Of a stretch of DNA of 64,000 nucleotides, positions 60,475 to 64,000 are shown one piece after another; within the stretch, counting starts at the first letter, position 1; each line of letters opens with the position of its first letter. The notes under the pieces are model-generated. The model was not told where the DNA came from. It was given only the letters and a program-made list of their open reading frames with translations, and ran no database searches. The DNA lies in assembly GCF_000004195.4 (NCBI RefSeq), contig NC_030677.2:69464222-69528221 (forward strand). The letters are read 5' to 3'. Source of the DNA: Xenopus tropicalis. Taxonomy: Eukaryota > Chordata > Amphibia > Anura > Pipidae. The translations under genes were made by a program, and so were the position numbers.

Positions 60475-60600
60475 TATGTTTGCAGGGTTTGTAGTGTATC
60501 CAGGGTGAATCAGGTTGAGGAGCTCTAGCAGATATTCAGATATATGGCAATCCCACCACCCCAGGAAAAGTTTTTTCTGACAGTAGCACTTTCAATTCAG

Positions 60601-61312
60601 ACTAATGTCTGAAAGTGAACATTTCCTTTAAACAGATATTAAAGGGAACTTTAAAAAAATGTTTCAATCCTTTACCATTCTTCCTTACAAATGCTATTAC
60701 ACATGCATGCTTATTTTAAACTATTGATCTGCCTTTAATGTATTATGCTAGCATAGTCTGTTTACTTTTAATTTTAATATAGAAGTCTTAAATGGATAAT
60801 GTATACTGTAATGTATGCCTCATAAAATTTAGAGCAAAGGCATTTCTGTCTCCAAAATGTCTTTTAGTGGTTTAAAAGTGTTCATAGCTTTAGCTTTGAA
60901 TATTTTATGAGTTATCGTTTTAGAAACAGATTTGAAGAGGTCATCTTGTTGCTTGGCAACAGGTGTAAAATGGGAAACTGTTGCTCGACTACTAAAAGAG
61001 ACTTTGAAACACACTGTATTATTAAACTGCCTATTTTTGTCATCTGTGATGGCAGGTCAGCTACTAGGAGGGTTTTACTGAAATTAGTGCTCTGACTGCT
61101 AAAAATGTTTTTTAATTCATAATTACAGTGTGGCAGGGCTCTGCAAATTAGATAATGTGAAGTTCATTTTAAAGGCACATGTTTGGCAGTGTTTTATAGA
61201 ACTAGAATCTGTTTCTATGGGGCAAAATGTTAGTCTTCAATAAAGTATTGATTTTTTATAAGTTGCATACAATGCTTAAATAAAATGCCAGTGATAGACT
61301 GATTTAGTCTCA
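60601..61312 (-). other. arsj: arsj intron 1, featureless stretch
   Basis: AT-rich, no exon. TTTAAAGGG-like scraps occur near 60630. Confidence 0.45.
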
Positions 61313-61633
61313 TTTTCGTGGTTTTAGAGGTTTTTGAAACCACAGAAAACCAATTTTCTCTAGAACCACAAAGTGAGTTATTAAAACAGCCTTTTAGAAA
61401 AAAAGTACGAATGAAAAAAAACACAAACCGCACCACGAAGCAAAAAAAGATCTTTCAGTTGGAATCAAGGACAGATCTCATTGACTTCTACATGACCTCA
61501 ACAGCTTTTAAATAGCATATATTACTTTTGCATTTGTTGCGGTTTTATGCTTAATAAATGACGAAAAATCAAATTTTTCCATGTAATATGAATTGTGAAA
61601 AAATATACAACCTTTAGTAAATGCCCCCTTAAA
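61313..61633. mobile_element. dispersed element, copy 2 (inverse of 40339-40641)
   Basis: CGTGGTTTTAGAGGTTTTTG, ACCACGAAGCAAAAAAAG, CATTGACTTCTACATGACCT and GTTGCGGTTTTATGCTTAA correspond inverted to blocks of the copy at 40339-40641. The right edge is TAGTAAATGCCCCCTTAAAG. Confidence 0.65.
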
Positions 61634-61770
61634 GGATAACTAGCTAAATTAAATACATGTTAGGGCTCATTTACTCCAGAAGGGCAGCTGCTTTCATGCA
61701 AATTTCCCTAAAGCGAGAAGCCCCCAGAACAAGGAGGAGTTGAAGGTGGCTGCAGTTGAGACTTGGCAGA

Positions 61771-62145
61771 TAGAGATGTAGCGAACTGTTCGCCGACGAA
61801 CTAATTCACGTGAACATCGGGTGTTCGCAAGTTCACAAACTTTTTGCGTATGTTCGCAATTTGGGTTCGCGTGGTGTTTTCCCGCTGCGTTTTTTCTCGG
61901 CCTAAAAACGCCGCGCAAGCCACACATGGTGTTTTTCAGCAAATCCCGTTTCCATGGTGCTAATAGCGCAAAATAGCAAAAAACGCAGCGTATTTCCGCT
62001 AGGTCTGACAGCTGCCTTTGCGTATACATAGGAATAGCTTGCGTTTTTACGCAACGCTGTGTCAACAAAGTATTTTTCAGAGAAATTTTTGCCCTTGATC
62101 CCCCTCCTGCATGCCACTGTCCAGCAATGGCACCCAGTTTAGCAC
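61771..62145. mobile_element. GCGAAC element, copy 2, one end lost
   Basis: It opens TAGAGATGTAGCGAACTGTT, the inverse of the right end of copy 1 (34167-34885), and ends within GCCACTGTCCAGCAATGGCA, without the second terminal repeat. The middle (AAAAACGCCGCGCAAGCC, AAAACGCAGCGTATTTCCG) is CpG-rich and differs from copy 1. Confidence 0.75.
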
Positions 62146-64000
62146 AACCACACTTTCATGAGTGCTGCATTTGCAAATGACCCTGATGCTTTGAAAAGCT
62201 GACCTTTACTAGTTGTAGACTGTAATACCCAGCATCCTTAGTAAGACAGATGTTTAGAGCAGCTGAAATGCGGCAACTGTAGCATCTGATTTACATTAAT
62301 CTTGAAAATGTTTTGCTTGGTAATTATTTTTCCTAAAAATGTCCCTAATCAGGGATGGATTGTCACTGCATTGTAATGAATAATATAACAAAGCCCGCAT
62401 TACATTACAGCTAATTTGAGCACATTTCTGTAGGAGCTGTCCGCCCACCAGCTAGCAATTGTAAAGAAATATTTTTAGCTCTATACATAATGAAGCAGAA
62501 GGCTGCAGAAGAAATGTCTGAAAATGCTTGAACAATTTTACTGCACTAAAAAACTGGTTATATGAAATTACTGATAAACTCAAGCTCTTTTGGAAAAATG
62601 TAATAGTGACTTTGATACATCATTTAGAAACCCTCTCCTTTATCATAGTGCATTATTATTCAGTGAGTGTCAGACTCCTTCATTTTTTCTCCATTCTTAG
62701 TACAAATGGCTGAACGTGTCAGCACAGTTTGTTATGGATACTGACTTCTCCAAAATATCCATTGTCCTGAGGAGATTCTTTCTTTGTATCGGTCTTCATT
62801 TTAGCCAAAAAAGGTGCTGCAAAAGGAATAAACCCCAGCCTGAGACCTTTCAACTCTTGAACCATGCCCCCCTAAACGCAAACCATTTTCTAAAAGTCAA
62901 AGACCATCAAAGAGTTTTAGAAGCTGTAGCTCAAAGCTGATAATTGCAGATTTGAAATGACTATAATATTCCTTACCACTCTTTCTAATGTAAAAATCCT
63001 ACTAAATTAAACCTCAACTGCCAGTTTTTCTTCACATCATTTGATAGTTCACATATTAGACATCTATAAAGACAAAGAGTTTTGTGAGTTTAGCCATAGA
63101 TTACAATAACCTAGTCATTTAATACTTTTCATGGCATCACTGTGCAGTTCAAGTGGAGCCCATATCTAAATATTTACTTGGCAGTTCTCATGTAAGGCAT
63201 TCTCTAATGCTTTGTGTTGATTTAATGTCTCAGTGTCATGACTAACACAGTTTTTCTGGGTCCTTTGGCTGCCAGTGGAACCAACAGTCCCTTCCAGTAA
63301 TGACAATGGATAAGACGAGTATTCAACAAAGGGGACACTATAATAAATCACATGATGGATTTTATTTGCCTGTGAGGTTATATTTTGCTTCTGTGACATT
63401 TATATTGTGGGTGTGTAAACAAGTTCCACACTAACATTTTCTTACAAATAATTCATTTCTCACATAGGAAACAAAGAAAGATATAAATGACCTCTTAATT
63501 CGACTCTTTGTAGAACTTTAGCTTATATGGTGTACAGATTCTTCTTCTGTGATATTTTTATGGATGGATTAGAACTGTCATTGTTTGAAAATGTCCATGG
63601 AATTCTTTAATACTGGGCAACCTGCAATATTTCAGCTGTTGTAGATTTATAACTTATGTTGGCTAAGTGCACATACTGAGGTCTTATTCACCAACAGCTG
63701 GCCTCAATAGGCCAACGTCCATTGTGCACTATGGACAATTTAAAGGCACAGTATAAAAACAAAATGCATATTATTTTGCCTCGAGTACGTTTTATGCCAA
63801 AAATCTGCTTATGTTCTATGGATTGTCTATAGACTACAAAAGTTAAAATAAAGCATTCTTTGTTAGGAAGAGAGATGAGGGAAACAATTCAACAAGCTCT
63901 GAAATATTAGTTATTTCTTTCTAGGGAAATATGTTGCTCCAAGTTTCATAGACAAATCGCAAAATGTTTCTTAAAGTATCTCTGAATGTGAGCTTTCATG
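62146..64000 (-). other. arsj: arsj intron 1, to the right edge; nothing recognised
   Basis: AT-rich with only chance open frames. The arsj first exon (signal peptide and CTPSR-type active-site motif) was looked for among minus-strand frames and not seen, so it probably lies beyond 64000. Confidence 0.5.

Larger units (their letters stand above)
55405..60600 (-). mobile_element. old L1-type LINE, same strand as arsj
   Basis: The order on the minus strand is 5' UTR (about 60600-60475), ORF1 (60474-59347), ORF2 pieces with endonuclease (58490-58007), reverse transcriptase (about 57200-56600) and a C-terminal segment (56343-56110), then a poly(A)-like end (T-run at 55405-55418 on the plus strand). 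Many frameshifts and stops show it is long dead. Three younger insertions interrupt it (55636-56103, 58505-about 58860, 60091-60296). Confidence 0.85.

Overview
This is a stretch of vertebrate nuclear genome, almost certainly from a clawed frog (Xenopus). I cannot decide between X. tropicalis and X. laevis by eye. The evidence is a vertebrate exon/intron layout, two recognisable vertebrate genes, and a dense load of short TTAA- and TA-flanked inverted-repeat transposons of kinds typical of frog genomes. There are no operons, CRISPR arrays, phages or bacterial features.

Only two host genes are visible, both on the minus strand. At the left edge is the first coding exon of camk2d (CaM kinase II delta, 857-918). 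It has a perfect splice donor and a CpG-rich promoter/5' UTR zone reaching to about 1660; the rest of the gene lies left of the window. At 42708-44091 is the large terminal exon of arsj (arylsulfatase J), which encodes 460 residues. Its first exon, which should carry the signal peptide and the sulfatase active-site Cys motif, was not found up to 64000, so 44092-64000 is read as intron 1. As I recall, CAMK2D and ARSJ are also neighbours in human 4q26, and their paralogues CAMK2A and ARSI are neighbours on 5q32. The linkage therefore looks like an old paralogon.

From about 1660 to 42700 I see no supported gene. The region is AT-rich unique sequence broken up by mobile elements: several copies of one TA-flanked palindromic MITE, T2-like and other TTAA MITEs (some nested or back to back), hAT MITEs with 8-bp target duplications, tRNA-derived SINEs in opposite orientation, LINE 3' tails, a degraded Tc1-like element (about 9908-10300) and a 230-bp palindrome (15861-16090).

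The arsj intron holds the largest elements. One is a nearly intact Tc1-type transposon (51530-53142) with about 215-bp inverted repeats and a transposase broken by a single small frameshift. Another is an old L1-type LINE (about 55405-60600, minus strand) with recognisable ORF1, endonuclease and reverse transcriptase pieces, itself hit by three smaller insertions. I found no evidence of a new multi-gene system. The most unusual signals are structural: the long palindrome flanked by a direct repeat, an inverted copy of a transposon insertion junction, and nested or abutting TTAA elements.
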